A stretch of DNA of 64,000 bases from Cognatishimia sp. F0-27 (lineage in GTDB: Bacteria; Pseudomonadota; Alphaproteobacteria; Rhodobacterales; Rhodobacteraceae): assembly GCF_020667845.1 (NCBI RefSeq), contig NZ_JAFMPQ010000013.1:1-64000 (forward strand), in the 5' to 3' direction. Positions 16,940-25,800 of this stretch are shown piece after piece (position 1 is the stretch's first letter; every line of letters starts with the position of its first letter). Below the pieces are notes generated by a model, which was given only the letters and a program-made list of their open reading frames with translations, had not been told where the DNA came from and ran no database searches. The position numbers were made by a program, and so were the translations under genes.

Positions 16940-17578
16940 TCAGACCACCTCCGCTGTCAGATCCTGCGCCCGGATCATCGTGAAATCATCCAGCGGGAAC
17001 AGTTCATCGCTCTGATCTGCGTCGGTCATGTGAACGGTGAAGGACCCGTCCACATCCGCAGCGCCGGTCAGATCCAGACGCGCCTTGAGGAACATCCAGC
17101 CGGGGTGTGAGGGATGCTCCTCGACCCAGACATCCAACCATTCGGGGCTGTGGAACCCGATACGATCGGCAGGCGCGGTGCCGTCCGGCGTGACGTCGAC
17201 GAAGAGCTCCCACATCGGATCCGCGAAGACCGTGTTGAACAGCAGCCAAACCTTCGGAACGGCATAGGTCTCGACTTTGCAGCGCATGCGGATGATCTGG
17301 GGCCCGGGATGCAGCGCTTCCCAGTTCAGCAGCTCGACGTTGGCCCGGCCGGTGCCGGAATTCGTGCGCCACTCGCAGGCGGTGGAGGGGCCGTCGAAGC
17401 CCTGCTTTTGGGACCAGAGCGCGCAGTTTTCCTTGGCGGTGCCGGAGGTCGAACCGTCGATCCAGCGCGACCAGAGAACGGTGCCGGTCGGATCGTCGAA
17501 GGGATCGGCCCATGGTCCTGCGCTTGCGGCGCCCGTCTGGCGCGCCGCATGATGGTGACCACGCAGGATCAGCCTCAT
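16940..17578 (-). CDS. Phage structural protein of unknown function (212 aa)
   Basis: I do not recognise a family. The protein is rich in aromatic and acidic residues with alternating beta-type patterns (WADPFDDPTGTVLWSRWIDG, WLLFNTVFADPMWELFVDVT, WMFLKARLDLTGAADVDGSF), suggesting a beta-sandwich such as a fibre or carbohydrate-binding domain. The start at MRLILRGHHH overlaps the upstream DUF2793 gene by ATGA, which supports this start and places it in the same late transcript. It has no counterpart in the equivalent position of prophage B. Confidence 0.65.
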   Translation of the reverse strand: MRLILRGHHHAARQTGAASAGPWADPFDDPTGTVLWSRWIDGSTSGTAKENCALWSQKQGFDGPSTACEWRTNSGTGRANVELLNWEALHPGPQIIRMRCKVETYAVPKVWLLFNTVFADPMWELFVDVTPDGTAPADRIGFHSPEWLDVWVEEHPSHPGWMFLKARLDLTGAADVDGSFTVHMTDADQSDELFPLDDFTMIRAQDLTAEVV

Positions 17579-19008
17579 GTGACATCTCCGATCGAGCCGA
17601 CGACAAGCCAGGTATCGGCGGCGTATTTGCGCAGCACCGCGCCCTGCCATTGGGCGGCGATGTCGGCGGACCCGGCCGTGACGCCGTTCAGCGTGACGCC
17701 CGCCGACGCAGTGATGCTGATCGGCCCGGCCCCAAGGGCGATCACTTCGATCTCGCTACCGATCGGAAAGGCCACTGTCGCCTCGGCCGGGACGGTCAAG
17801 GTTGCGGCGCTGGCGCTCGTCATGTGCACCGAGGCGCCTTCGTCCGCGAGCGCGAGCGTGTAGGCGCCTGCTTGCGCGTTGATCACCCGTCGCGCAAGCA
17901 CGGCCGGCCCAGCGCCGAGTGTGCCCTGCGCGGTCAGGTCTCCAGCCTCGGTCATCAGGTCCCAGGACCCAGACCAGGACGCGCCGATGCCCGGTTCGGT
18001 GGACGCGTCAGCCGTGTGCGCCGCGGTACAGATATAAGTTGCGCCGCCGTTCCCAACGACATCGTTCAGCGCGTAGGCTGTCGCGTCCGCCCACGCCCCA
18101 CGCCACACAAAGCTCACACCGTCTACCCCATCGGTGCCATCCGTCCCAGCCACCCCGGGCGGTCCCTGCGGACCAGTGGCGCCGTCGGCCCCGTCCGCGC
18201 CCGCGGGCCCAGTGGTGCCCGTATCGCCTTTTGCCGCAAGAAGGTCCCAGACGGTCGTCCAAGAAGCGCCCACGCCCGGCTCTGAGGCCGTGTCGGCGGT
18301 GTGGTCCGCCGTACAGAGCCAGGAGCCGCCGTCATGCGCAACAGCGTCGCCGGCCGTGTAGCCGGTAGCGCTCGCCCATGCCCCTTGCCACGTGAGCCCG
18401 GGCGGCCCCCGAAACGGCCCGGTGTTCTGCCAGGCGGCGCCGTCCCAGACATGCAGATCGCCGGCGATCACATAGGCGTCGCCATGTGACCCCGCCCCCG
18501 GCAAATCGCCGGCGCTCGCGAGCGTACCGAGAATGCTGAGCGAGGTGCCGTCTGTGCCATCTGCACCATCGGCGCCGATCAGCGAGGCCAGGAAATCTGC
18601 CTCAGACCCGGTGTTGCCAGCGTCGAGCCAGATCTCGTAGGCGCTGGCGCCATCGGCGCCGACGACACCGGAGAGATCGACCCAGGCTGCGCTGTCCCAG
18701 GAGACGAGCTTCGTCTCGTCGCTGACCCAGGCGATCCAGCCCGGGGCTGGGATCAACCGCATCCAGGCTCCGTCCACGAAATACGCCACACTCGCGTCCC
18801 AGCCGGCCCAGTCGCCCGTGGCAGTTGCAGCAACGACGTAGCGATCCCCCTCAGCGGGGCTCGCGGGCGGCGCCGTCAGATCCCGATCGAGCACGGAGAG
18901 CTGCACGATCCCGTCGAGCATGCGCAGCGCTTCGTTGTGGGTGACGTGTTTCTGCGCCTGCGCAGCCAGGAGATAGGGCAACTGCAGGTGAACGGAGGTG
19001 TCCGACAT
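17575..19008 (-). CDS. DUF2793 tail-fibre protein with collagen-like segments
   Basis: Probable side or tip fibre protein, 477 residues. Residues 1-115 are a DUF2793 domain (LLAAQAQKHVTHNEALRMLDG). Collagen-like Gly-X-Y runs follow (about 115-155 and 255-285, e.g. GPAGADGADGATGPQGPPG). Two copies of a roughly 55-residue module, each W-x-GAWA-x-AT-x-Y...TA-x-HTAD...GASW, flank the second run and resemble ChiC/carbohydrate-binding type 5/12 modules. The last about 100 residues are beta-rich. It sits 9 bases after the host-specificity gene and overlaps the 212-residue gene. The homologue in prophage B shares only the DUF2793 part. Confidence 0.85.
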   Translation of the reverse strand: MSDTSVHLQLPYLLAAQAQKHVTHNEALRMLDGIVQLSVLDRDLTAPPASPAEGDRYVVAATATGDWAGWDASVAYFVDGAWMRLIPAPGWIAWVSDETKLVSWDSAAWVDLSGVVGADGASAYEIWLDAGNTGSEADFLASLIGADGADGTDGTSLSILGTLASAGDLPGAGSHGDAYVIAGDLHVWDGAAWQNTGPFRGPPGLTWQGAWASATGYTAGDAVAHDGGSWLCTADHTADTASEPGVGASWTTVWDLLAAKGDTGTTGPAGADGADGATGPQGPPGVAGTDGTDGVDGVSFVWRGAWADATAYALNDVVGNGGATYICTAAHTADASTEPGIGASWSGSWDLMTEAGDLTAQGTLGAGPAVLARRVINAQAGAYTLALADEGASVHMTSASAATLTVPAEATVAFPIGSEIEVIALGAGPISITASAGVTLNGVTAGSADIAAQWQGAVLRKYAADTWLVVGSIGDVT

Positions 19009-19017
19009 GGCATGGCC

Positions 19018-22000
19018 TCAAAGGTGTAGGGTGACGGTCTTGGGCGTGCCGCGGCCGACAAGGTTGGAGATTTGCGCCACGCGGATGGTCAGCGTGTCGC
19101 CTCGGTCCAGCAGACGGCCCCAATCGGATGTCTGCTGCGCGGCGGTGTAGACGGCGCTTGGGCTCGCTGCCGAGAGCGTGCGCTTGACCGCGCTGCCGTC
19201 CAGGATGTCGATCTCGTAGGCCTCGCTGTCCTCGACCATGGGCACGTCGAGCCCGACCCAGGAATCAGCGGACAGCGCCCGCGACCGCCGGGTCCATCGG
19301 ATCGTAAGATCGCCCGGGCTGCGCGGCGTCCGCCAGGGTTGGACGATCTGGCCCGGCGAGAATGGACGCAGGCCGACGGCCTCAGCCGTGAAGTTGCGCG
19401 CGACATAGGCGCTGTCCGAGACCGGCAGGCTCGCAGGGCCAATCCGCCAGTTGAAGGGACTGCCGATCTCGGCCTCGCTGGTTGGCAGCGCGACGACCGC
19501 CTCGTCCAGCACGACCACACGTGCGCCAACCGGGGCCGGATCGCCCATGGCGTGCACCGAGCCGCGCTGGCCGCGCAGGAGACGGGTGAGCCGATATCGG
19601 GTCGGCCCAATGAGCTCCACTGTGCCCGCCTGGACAATCTCCCAGACGCCGGCGCTGCTTTCGATCGCGAGCGGATTCGCTCCGGCGAACAACGCGGTAT
19701 CGGTGACAGACGTCAGCGAGCCGGAATAGAGATCGACGGTCAGCGTATTGGCATGATCGAAGCGCGAGGTCGGCCCGGGCGGCAGCGGTTCTGCCAGCAC
19801 GCCGAGCGTCGCCGGGGCGTCGATGGTGGTAAGGAGCGCGAATCCGTCTTCGGAGGGGCTGCGCATGACGGCCAGCTGGCCCGGCCAGGGTTTGGCAAAT
19901 GCCGCGACCATCGGGCGGTGGGCCGGGACGTCTTCGGTGAGCTGCGGCAGATCCATCAGAACGACGATCGGCGTGCCGTAGCTTGTCGGTGTCGCAGGAG
20001 TGCCGGCCCGTGATGCGCCGGGCGGCCCACCATAGGCGCGGCTGTCTTGCCGGAGAGCTTCGACGCCACGCGCGCCCTGGTCGGCGATGGACGTCAGGCG
20101 CAGGACCAGATCGCGCTCGTCATGGCGAAGAGCCACGACATCGGCGGGGTCCAGCGCGAGGCGCGAAGGCGGAAGCTTGAACGCAGCCCGCTCCCGTTCG
20201 ATCCACATCTCGTTGAGCTGTCGGAGACACTGCCGCTCGGCTCCGCCCAGAGACACGGCCAGCGGGAAGGTCTCCAGCGCGATCCGCGTTGAGTCAACCG
20301 TAACCCGGCGCGCCTCAACCTGCGCGGGGTCCATGTCACCATCGGCGCGGACGACCTGCCATTTGAGGGCTTGAGACAGTTCGGTTTCCTGGCTCCGGGT
20401 CAGCTCAAGGACATCGCCTCGATCGGTTGTCACAAGATCGTCCGGGTGCAGCGCGACGGTCGGGTTGCGCCCGCGCATCACGAACTTGATCAGGCCTTCG
20501 CTCTCGACCGCATCGAACCCGAAATACCGCGCCAGCGTGGAGATCGAGGCGCGCGGGCTCTCAAGCGCATTGATCACCATGCCCTCGATGGCGCCGGTGA
20601 GACCCGAGGCATCGACGCGGTCGGCCGGCAGTCCCGCCCGCTCGCAGAGATGGGTCACGAGTGCGGGCAGCGGGCTGCTGCCCATGCGTCCGGTCAGCCA
20701 CGGCCCGAGGGCCCAGCGGTCGGTGTCGGGCCAGAGATGGGCGAGATCCGGGAAATGCGGCCAGGGCCGCGCGTCCCAGCCCCACGCGGCGGAGTTCGCG
20801 AGATCGAGCATGCCCGCGGGCGCTTTCGCGGGATCGACCCAAACCGCAAGCACCGCCTCGAGCCAGGCGCGCTGGATCGCATCATCGCGCCAGCCCCGTG
20901 AGAAATACGGCAGGGGCGCGCTCGGCACCGACGGATCGGACAGCGCCGCAGGTTCGTTCGCGCCACGGTCCACGGCGGGGCAGCCGAACGCCGTGAAGCG
21001 GATGGGCTTGGATCCCGCGATCCAGGCGGTGGGATTCGTCGCCTCTGTGCCACCGGGACGTGAGAAATGCGGGTTGGCCCACCAGCTCCGGAGATCCTTG
21101 GGGCGAAATACCCACGGCTTGCTGAGCGGGTCGGTGATCGCCATGCGGATCTGCGCCTGTCGGTCGTCCTCGCTGGCATAGCGCCAGGCATGGTGTTCGC
21201 CGGCGAGCACATTGGCCGTGAAATAATCTCGGTCGTGGATACCGGACCACCCGGCTTGCGCGTCCAGATGCTCGGTTCCATCCCGCCAATCGGCCAGGGG
21301 CGGGAAATAGTCGATGCCGACAAAGTCTATGTCTGCATTTGCCCAAAGCGCATCGAGCGGGAAGTAGACGTCGCCGCTGCCATCGTCAGGGACATGCGCG
21401 CCGTATTCCCGCCAGTCGGCCGCATAGCTGATCGCGGTTCCGGCTCCGACGACGCTTCGCACGGCCGCCGCAAGGCTCACGAGTTCGGCGACAGCGGGAT
21501 AGGTGCTGGTGTCGGATCGCAGGGAGGTAAGACCGCGCAACCCGCCGCCCAGAAGGATCGTGTTCACGCCACCGGCGGCGACCGCCAGATGCGCATAGTG
21601 CAGCACCATGCGCCGCCAGCCCCATTCCGCACCGCCGGTCCAGGAGACGGTCTCCCGTGAGACAGAGAAATCGGATGAGCTCGCTGTGCCAAAGAAGGCC
21701 GCGACCTGCGCGGCGGCCCCCGCCGTCTTTTCCACGGTGCCAGCGAAGCCCGGCGCGGGAGATCCTGTGATCCGGCTGCGTGACGGAAGGGCCTCCTGGC
21801 CGGTGGATCCGGCGTTGTCCGAATACGGGTCGGGTAGCGCGTTGCTCTCGGGGATGTCCATGACCAGCGTCGGGGAGAGCGTCACCCGGTAGCCGCGGGA
21901 TTTGAGCTCGCGGATGGCCTCGACGACCGCGTTGTCGGAGGGCGTGCCGCCAAACACCGGAGTGCCGGTGCCGTCGAGCGTCACAACCGCGGCGTCTTCA

Positions 22001-22965
22001 AGCGCAACGCCATTCACGGTCCAGACCAAGGGTGTTGTCGTGCGCGCCGTGGCCTCGACCTTCGGTCGGATCTGCCAGTGACCGGCGCGGAGATCGTCGC
22101 CGAACCAGGGGATGACGAGCGTCACGGCTTCGACATTCGGCAACGCGGCCGCAAGTCCGTCAAGCGCCACGTTGAGGTCCGCCACGCCGGCCCTGGCGTG
22201 CACATTGACGGAAATCTCGCTGCCGGGCGTGCCGCTGCGCACGGGAGTTGTGGCAAGCCCAAACTCGCCGGAACCCGGCAATATGGCGACGGACCGGATC
22301 AGCGTCTCGGCGCCGGCGCTGCCGCCAAGCGCGCGGGTCACCTCGAAGGAGAGCTGCGGAAGGCGATTGCCGTGATCCTTGAGAGGTATGTCTTCGAAGA
22401 GGACATAGGCCGTGCCGCGATAGGCCGGCGCGCTGTCGGGGCCCATCTTCGCCGCGATCAGCGGATCGGGGTCCTGGATCTCGGAGCCGGAATACCAGCG
22501 CAGGGTGATGGCGGAGGTGTCGAGCAGCTTGCCATCGGCCCAGATGCGTCCCAGCCCGGTGATTGGGCCTTCGCACACCGCCACTGCAAAGCTGGCGAAG
22601 TAGAGATATTCGGTGGTCTTGACCTTGCCGCCACCACCGCCGCCTTTGCCGCCACCGCCCTGGCTGGTTGTCTTCGTCTCCTCGCGAAAATCCGTGGCCC
22701 AGATGACCTGGCCGCCGAGACGCATGCGACCGAACACGCGCGGGATGACCGCGCCCTCGGTCGAGGATGTGATGCGCAGCGTATCGAGCCTCGGGCCTTC
22801 GATGCGTTGGGTCGGCGCCAGCGACGAGACGATCCAGCTGTCGACGGCCGAGCCGATGGTCGAGCCGACAAAACCGCCGATCGTTGCGGCGCTGACACCA
22901 AGAAAGGCGCCGCCGATCGAGCCGCCGAGGGCAGCGCCTGCGGCGCCAAGAACGAGCGTTGCCAT
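19018..22965 (-). CDS. GTA-type host-specificity/tail tip protein (prophage A)
   Basis: A 1315-residue tail-tip protein matching gene 15 of alphaproteobacterial gene transfer agents. It has an N-terminal glycine-rich hydrophobic segment (MATLVLGAAGAALGGSIGGAF), a glycine/lysine linker near 110, a GTA_TIM glycoside-hydrolase-like barrel (about 400-720), a phage-tail_3 domain (about 780-950) and a C-terminal fibronectin-like end. In prophage B (59641-63609) the barrel has LIGTEMPGLT and WFTELGCPA. Here the same places read LLGGGLRGLT and RFTAFGCPA, so both likely catalytic glutamates are missing. It presumably still binds the cell surface but may have lost hydrolase activity. Confidence 0.88.
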   Translation of the reverse strand: MATLVLGAAGAALGGSIGGAFLGVSAATIGGFVGSTIGSAVDSWIVSSLAPTQRIEGPRLDTLRITSSTEGAVIPRVFGRMRLGGQVIWATDFREETKTTSQGGGGKGGGGGGKVKTTEYLYFASFAVAVCEGPITGLGRIWADGKLLDTSAITLRWYSGSEIQDPDPLIAAKMGPDSAPAYRGTAYVLFEDIPLKDHGNRLPQLSFEVTRALGGSAGAETLIRSVAILPGSGEFGLATTPVRSGTPGSEISVNVHARAGVADLNVALDGLAAALPNVEAVTLVIPWFGDDLRAGHWQIRPKVEATARTTTPLVWTVNGVALEDAAVVTLDGTGTPVFGGTPSDNAVVEAIRELKSRGYRVTLSPTLVMDIPESNALPDPYSDNAGSTGQEALPSRSRITGSPAPGFAGTVEKTAGAAAQVAAFFGTASSSDFSVSRETVSWTGGAEWGWRRMVLHYAHLAVAAGGVNTILLGGGLRGLTSLRSDTSTYPAVAELVSLAAAVRSVVGAGTAISYAADWREYGAHVPDDGSGDVYFPLDALWANADIDFVGIDYFPPLADWRDGTEHLDAQAGWSGIHDRDYFTANVLAGEHHAWRYASEDDRQAQIRMAITDPLSKPWVFRPKDLRSWWANPHFSRPGGTEATNPTAWIAGSKPIRFTAFGCPAVDRGANEPAALSDPSVPSAPLPYFSRGWRDDAIQRAWLEAVLAVWVDPAKAPAGMLDLANSAAWGWDARPWPHFPDLAHLWPDTDRWALGPWLTGRMGSSPLPALVTHLCERAGLPADRVDASGLTGAIEGMVINALESPRASISTLARYFGFDAVESEGLIKFVMRGRNPTVALHPDDLVTTDRGDVLELTRSQETELSQALKWQVVRADGDMDPAQVEARRVTVDSTRIALETFPLAVSLGGAERQCLRQLNEMWIERERAAFKLPPSRLALDPADVVALRHDERDLVLRLTSIADQGARGVEALRQDSRAYGGPPGASRAGTPATPTSYGTPIVVLMDLPQLTEDVPAHRPMVAAFAKPWPGQLAVMRSPSEDGFALLTTIDAPATLGVLAEPLPPGPTSRFDHANTLTVDLYSGSLTSVTDTALFAGANPLAIESSAGVWEIVQAGTVELIGPTRYRLTRLLRGQRGSVHAMGDPAPVGARVVVLDEAVVALPTSEAEIGSPFNWRIGPASLPVSDSAYVARNFTAEAVGLRPFSPGQIVQPWRTPRSPGDLTIRWTRRSRALSADSWVGLDVPMVEDSEAYEIDILDGSAVKRTLSAASPSAVYTAAQQTSDWGRLLDRGDTLTIRVAQISNLVGRGTPKTVTLHL

Positions 22966-22968
22966 CGC

Positions 22969-23406
22969 TCAGCCCGTCGGCTCGGGAAACTGGAACGCGG
23001 CCACCAGCCGGCGCTGCCAGGCCGCACTCAACGGCTCTTCGAGCACGCCGAGGCGTTCATAGGCATGGATGAAGCGCGCGGGCTCGGTCAGAATCCCGAG
23101 ATGTTTGGCCAATGCGCCCGCGCGCATGCGGAAGACGAGCACGGTGCCAGGCGCGCGCTGGTCGACCGGCACTTCCGCCATGACGGTGCGTGCCAAATCG
23201 AGGATCGGCTCGCGCTGTGCGATCTCGCCCCAATCCCGCGAATAGGGCGGCATGGCAAAGGGCTCCGGGCCGATGGTCTCGCGCCAGACGCCGCGGATCA
23301 GCCCGAGGCAATCGCAGCCGACCCCCTTGAGACTGGCCTGATCGTGATAGGGCGTGCCCAGCCAGCCACGCGTTGCGGCGACGACGCGGTGTGATTGGGC
23401 CGTCAC
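22969..23406 (-). CDS. NlpC/P60-family phage tail peptidase (prophage A)
   Basis: A tail-associated cell wall peptidase of 145 residues, equivalent to GTA gene 14. It has GVGCDCLGL with the likely catalytic Cys33 and AKHLGIL with His102. It probably opens peptidoglycan during DNA entry. It lies 3 bases before the host-specificity gene and overlaps DUF2163 by ATGA. The B copy at the window edge is clearly homologous (GVGCDCLGLARGVWRE). Confidence 0.88.
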   Translation of the reverse strand: MTAQSHRVVAATRGWLGTPYHDQASLKGVGCDCLGLIRGVWRETIGPEPFAMPPYSRDWGEIAQREPILDLARTVMAEVPVDQRAPGTVLVFRMRAGALAKHLGILTEPARFIHAYERLGVLEEPLSAAWQRRLVAAFQFPEPTG

Positions 23407-24290
23407 GAAAGCACCTCACCGGTATGCCCACCGCTTTTGGTGGCAAAACGGATCATGGCGTCCTGGCCGGGCATATGCGGAAAGCCCCGAAAATTGGCCG
23501 TGTTGGCGAACTTGGCGCTGCAGGTCGCCAGACGCTTGTCGCAGCCCGCGCGCAGGATCGCGGTGTCGCCCACCGCAATTGCCCTGACGGGCGCCTCGAG
23601 AAGCGTGATGGCGACATCAGTGCCGGTCAGGTTATGCGCCCGGACCTCCGCGCGCCGTCCTGCATTGGCCCCGGTCGACCACCCCGCAATGCCAAGAGTG
23701 AACCATCCCTCGGCAAAGCCGTCGAGGCCGCTGACGGTGAAGGTGCGGTCGCCCGTCAGCCCGATCACGGTGCACGTTCCCTTGAACGCAGGGTTCTCCA
23801 GGTCGACCCCACAGCGCGCATCGCCGCAGACAGCATCGCAGGTCGCCTGGAAGGTCCGGCCGACCGTCTGGTTCAGGACATGTGCCATGGAGCGGATCTC
23901 GGCCACGAAGGCGAGCCGTCCGCGACGGATCTCGCCGATCGACCCGCGCCGCATGAGCACGCGCTGCGTGGTATCCGACCAGTTCACACGCCAGGCCTCG
24001 ACCTCGGCATCGTCCCAGAGCCCGTCGAGGATGTCGGTCTCCGTGATGCGATCCGAGCGCAGCACGCCCTCGGCGTCCTGGGAGTCCATCGAGAGGTCTG
24101 TACTGCCGCGGATCTCGGACGCGGTAAGCCCGCTCTCGGGCTCGTAGGCTTGGCCGTCGATGACCAGCATGCGGTCGTGATCGGTGAAACCGAAAATCAC
24201 CCCATCCTTGCGCGTGAGGCGCCAGCACCAGGCGAGCGTGGTGGTCCCGCCGTCGAGATGCGCCTGCAGGTCTGAAGACAGGCTCTTCAT
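23403..24290 (-). CDS. DUF2163 tail protein (prophage A)
   Basis: A 295-residue protein of the DUF2163/phage_BR0599 family, equivalent to GTA gene 13, a component near the tail tip. Typical features are LAWCWRLTRKDGVIFGFTDHD at the N-terminus, a cysteine cluster CDAVCGDARCGVDL with further cysteines that may bind metal, and the C-terminal CDKRLATCSAKFANTANFRGFPHMPG. Its start overlaps the o-spanin stop by ATGA, so in this prophage the lysis genes are transcribed directly into the tail-tip genes, which is unusual. Confidence 0.88.
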   Translation of the reverse strand: MKSLSSDLQAHLDGGTTTLAWCWRLTRKDGVIFGFTDHDRMLVIDGQAYEPESGLTASEIRGSTDLSMDSQDAEGVLRSDRITETDILDGLWDDAEVEAWRVNWSDTTQRVLMRRGSIGEIRRGRLAFVAEIRSMAHVLNQTVGRTFQATCDAVCGDARCGVDLENPAFKGTCTVIGLTGDRTFTVSGLDGFAEGWFTLGIAGWSTGANAGRRAEVRAHNLTGTDVAITLLEAPVRAIAVGDTAILRAGCDKRLATCSAKFANTANFRGFPHMPGQDAMIRFATKSGGHTGEVLS

Positions 24291-24520
24291 CGGCAGGTCC
24301 CGGTCATGCGGGTGTCGGTGTCGACGACCCAGCGGCGCCAGGGCTGCGGGACGGCCGCAATGGTCTCGGCCGGCGGCATGGCTATACGGGCTTCTGCGTA
24401 CGCCATGCAGCCTGCGTCACCACTGGCCGTCATTGTCGCGCAGCTGCTGAGCGTCATCGCGGCCGCGAGCATCGCGCAGGGCATCGCGGCCGCGGTCCAG
24501 CGCCTCAAAGGTCTCTGCAT
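24287..24520 (-). CDS. Phage outer-membrane spanin lipoprotein (Rz1-like)
   Basis: A 77-residue candidate o-spanin. Its N-terminal basic and hydrophobic stretch ends in the lipobox LSSC (signal peptidase II site), followed by a short periplasmic part. It is largely nested, in another frame, inside the upstream i-spanin gene (24417-24635), the classical Rz/Rz1 arrangement. The start at MQRPLRRW was chosen because it gives a standard lipoprotein signal. Its stop overlaps the DUF2163 start. Confidence 0.72.
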   Translation of the reverse strand: MQRPLRRWTAAAMPCAMLAAAMTLSSCATMTASGDAGCMAYAEARIAMPPAETIAAVPQPWRRWVVDTDTRMTGTCR

Positions 24521-24635
24521 TGGACTGAGCCTCCTCGTCTTGCCGGCCGGCGTGGCGGCCGCGCAGAAAAGCGGTGATGACGGCAGCCGCAAGCAGCGCC
24601 ACCGTTGTGCTCCAGCGCCTGAACCAGCCAATCAT
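24417..24635 (-). CDS. Phage inner-membrane spanin (Rz-like)
   Basis: A 72-residue protein with an N-terminal transmembrane helix (WSTTVALLAAAVITAFL, about 8-24), then a short, highly charged helical part (GRQDEEAQSNAETFEALDRGRDALRDARG). This is the i-spanin layout, although shorter than lambda Rz. The start MIGWF overlaps the endolysin stop by ATGA. The nested lipoprotein gene supports the assignment. Confidence 0.7.
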   Translation of the reverse strand: MIGWFRRWSTTVALLAAAVITAFLRGRHAGRQDEEAQSNAETFEALDRGRDALRDARGRDDAQQLRDNDGQW

Positions 24636-25249
24636 CGGATCCCCTCCGCCCAGAGCTTCAGGCGCTCGCGCGCGATCCAGGCCGCGGCCAGCACCACGAC
24701 ACTGACCGTGCCGGCGAGGACGATCTGTGCGGTCGCGTCGAGCTGTCCGATGACCGGGATCGCGCCCAGGACTGCGGTGCCCGCTGCGCCGCCCGCGGCT
24801 TGCAGCGTGGTCGATTGCGCGCGGCTGGTGCGGGTCATGCGGCGGAAGCCCAGCACCTGATCGCGCGGATAGCGGGCCTCGCTGACCTGGTTGCGCTGGT
24901 TGCCGCCGACCACCACGACGTGGGCGCCCTCGAAGCGGACGAAGAAGCCGACATGGCCCTGCCAGCCATCGGGCGATCCGCGCCAGAAGATCACCAGATC
25001 GCCTTCGCGCGCGTCTTCGTCGGCAACCGGCCTGCCCCAATCGAGATAGGAGCGCGCGGTGAGCTTGCCGGTATGCGGCAGACCCGCCCGTTTGAGCATG
25101 GCGCCGACGAAAGCGGCACACCAGGCGGTGTCGTCCTGCATCGTCGGGAAGCCGACCTCATCGAAATAGGCATCGACCTTCGGGTTCGAGCCCTCGGCCC
25201 ATTCCAGGGTGCCGAGCTCGGCGCGAGCGAGTGCATAGGCCTTGCGCAT
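24632..25249 (-). CDS. Endolysin-type cysteine peptidase with C-terminal membrane helix (TIGR02594 family)
   Basis: A 205-residue NlpC/P60-CHAP-like enzyme of the TIGR02594 type: DDTAWCAAFVGAML with catalytic Cys44 and GWQGHVGFFV with His99, then VVVVGGNQRNQVSEARY. After about residue 150 there is an Ala/Gly-rich linker and a transmembrane segment (IVLAGTVSVVVLAAAWIA, about 175-192), so it could be membrane-anchored or carry a holin-like part. The start at MRKAYALA is chosen because GAGGAG lies 7 bases upstream; the ATG 15 bases earlier touches that Shine-Dalgarno. It probably has its own promoter, since a terminator lies just upstream. Confidence 0.82.
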   Translation of the reverse strand: MRKAYALARAELGTLEWAEGSNPKVDAYFDEVGFPTMQDDTAWCAAFVGAMLKRAGLPHTGKLTARSYLDWGRPVADEDAREGDLVIFWRGSPDGWQGHVGFFVRFEGAHVVVVGGNQRNQVSEARYPRDQVLGFRRMTRTSRAQSTTLQAAGGAAGTAVLGAIPVIGQLDATAQIVLAGTVSVVVLAAAWIARERLKLWAEGIR

Positions 25250-25261
25250 AGGGCATCTCCT

Positions 25262-25297
25262 CAAAACAAAAAGCCCCTGCGTTAGCGGCGCAGGGGC
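25262..25297 (-). terminator. Rho-independent terminator upstream of the prophage A endolysin
   Basis: GCCCCTGCG (25273-25281) pairs perfectly with CGCAGGGGC (25289-25297). On the leftward transcript it is followed by TTTTTGTTTTG (complement of 25262-25272). It should end transcription coming from the DUF2460/holin side before the lysis and distal tail genes. Confidence 0.88.
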
Positions 25298-25328
25298 GGA
25301 TCAGTTGGTGTGTTCGGGTTGAGTCGCG

Positions 25329-25799
25329 TCAGGGCGTGAGCGAGAACGGCGCGCTCACATGGGTGGTCTGGTCGGCGCCCCAATGCCAGGAGGCCAGGAG
25401 GACGAAACTTCGATTCGGATAGGTGGCCTGCAGGCTTTCCACCGTGCAGCTGTCGCTGCCGACCCAGACGGGCAGCGGGATGGCGTAGGTCGCGCGGCCC
25501 GCCTGGTATTGCCAGGAGCCGTCGCCGGTGCAGCCCGGCACGGGCCGGCGAGTGTCGGCAAAGAGCACCGCGGCGTCCCATGCGGCGTAGAAGAACCCGC
25601 TTTCGGCGTCGACTGTGCGGTCCTGCAAGACGCAGCCGTCATAGGTCTCGCCCTGCCAGTCGCAGGGATCGTCCGAGACGGTCAGGCTGTGCACGCGGAT
25701 CGGGGCTGGATCGATCACCCTCTGGATGTCTGGGAGTGAATAGCCGACCACCGCGCTCATCAGGCCGGCCGCGACCATTGTTGGGGAGACAACTTGCAT
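25329..25799 (-). CDS. Phage hypothetical protein (156 aa), possibly exported
   Basis: No family recognised. The first 22 residues (MQVVSPTMVAAGLMSAVVGYSL) are hydrophobic and could be a signal anchor. The rest contains five or more cysteines (DDPCDWQGETYDGCV, VPGCTGDGSW, SDSCTVES) in a polar, aromatic-rich beta-type sequence, which suggests disulfides outside the cytoplasm. It lies between the holin-like gene and the terminator, with one base between it and the upstream gene. Confidence 0.6.
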   Translation of the reverse strand: MQVVSPTMVAAGLMSAVVGYSLPDIQRVIDPAPIRVHSLTVSDDPCDWQGETYDGCVLQDRTVDAESGFFYAAWDAAVLFADTRRPVPGCTGDGSWQYQAGRATYAIPLPVWVGSDSCTVESLQATYPNRSFVLLASWHWGADQTTHVSAPFSLTP

Positions 25800-25800
25800 G

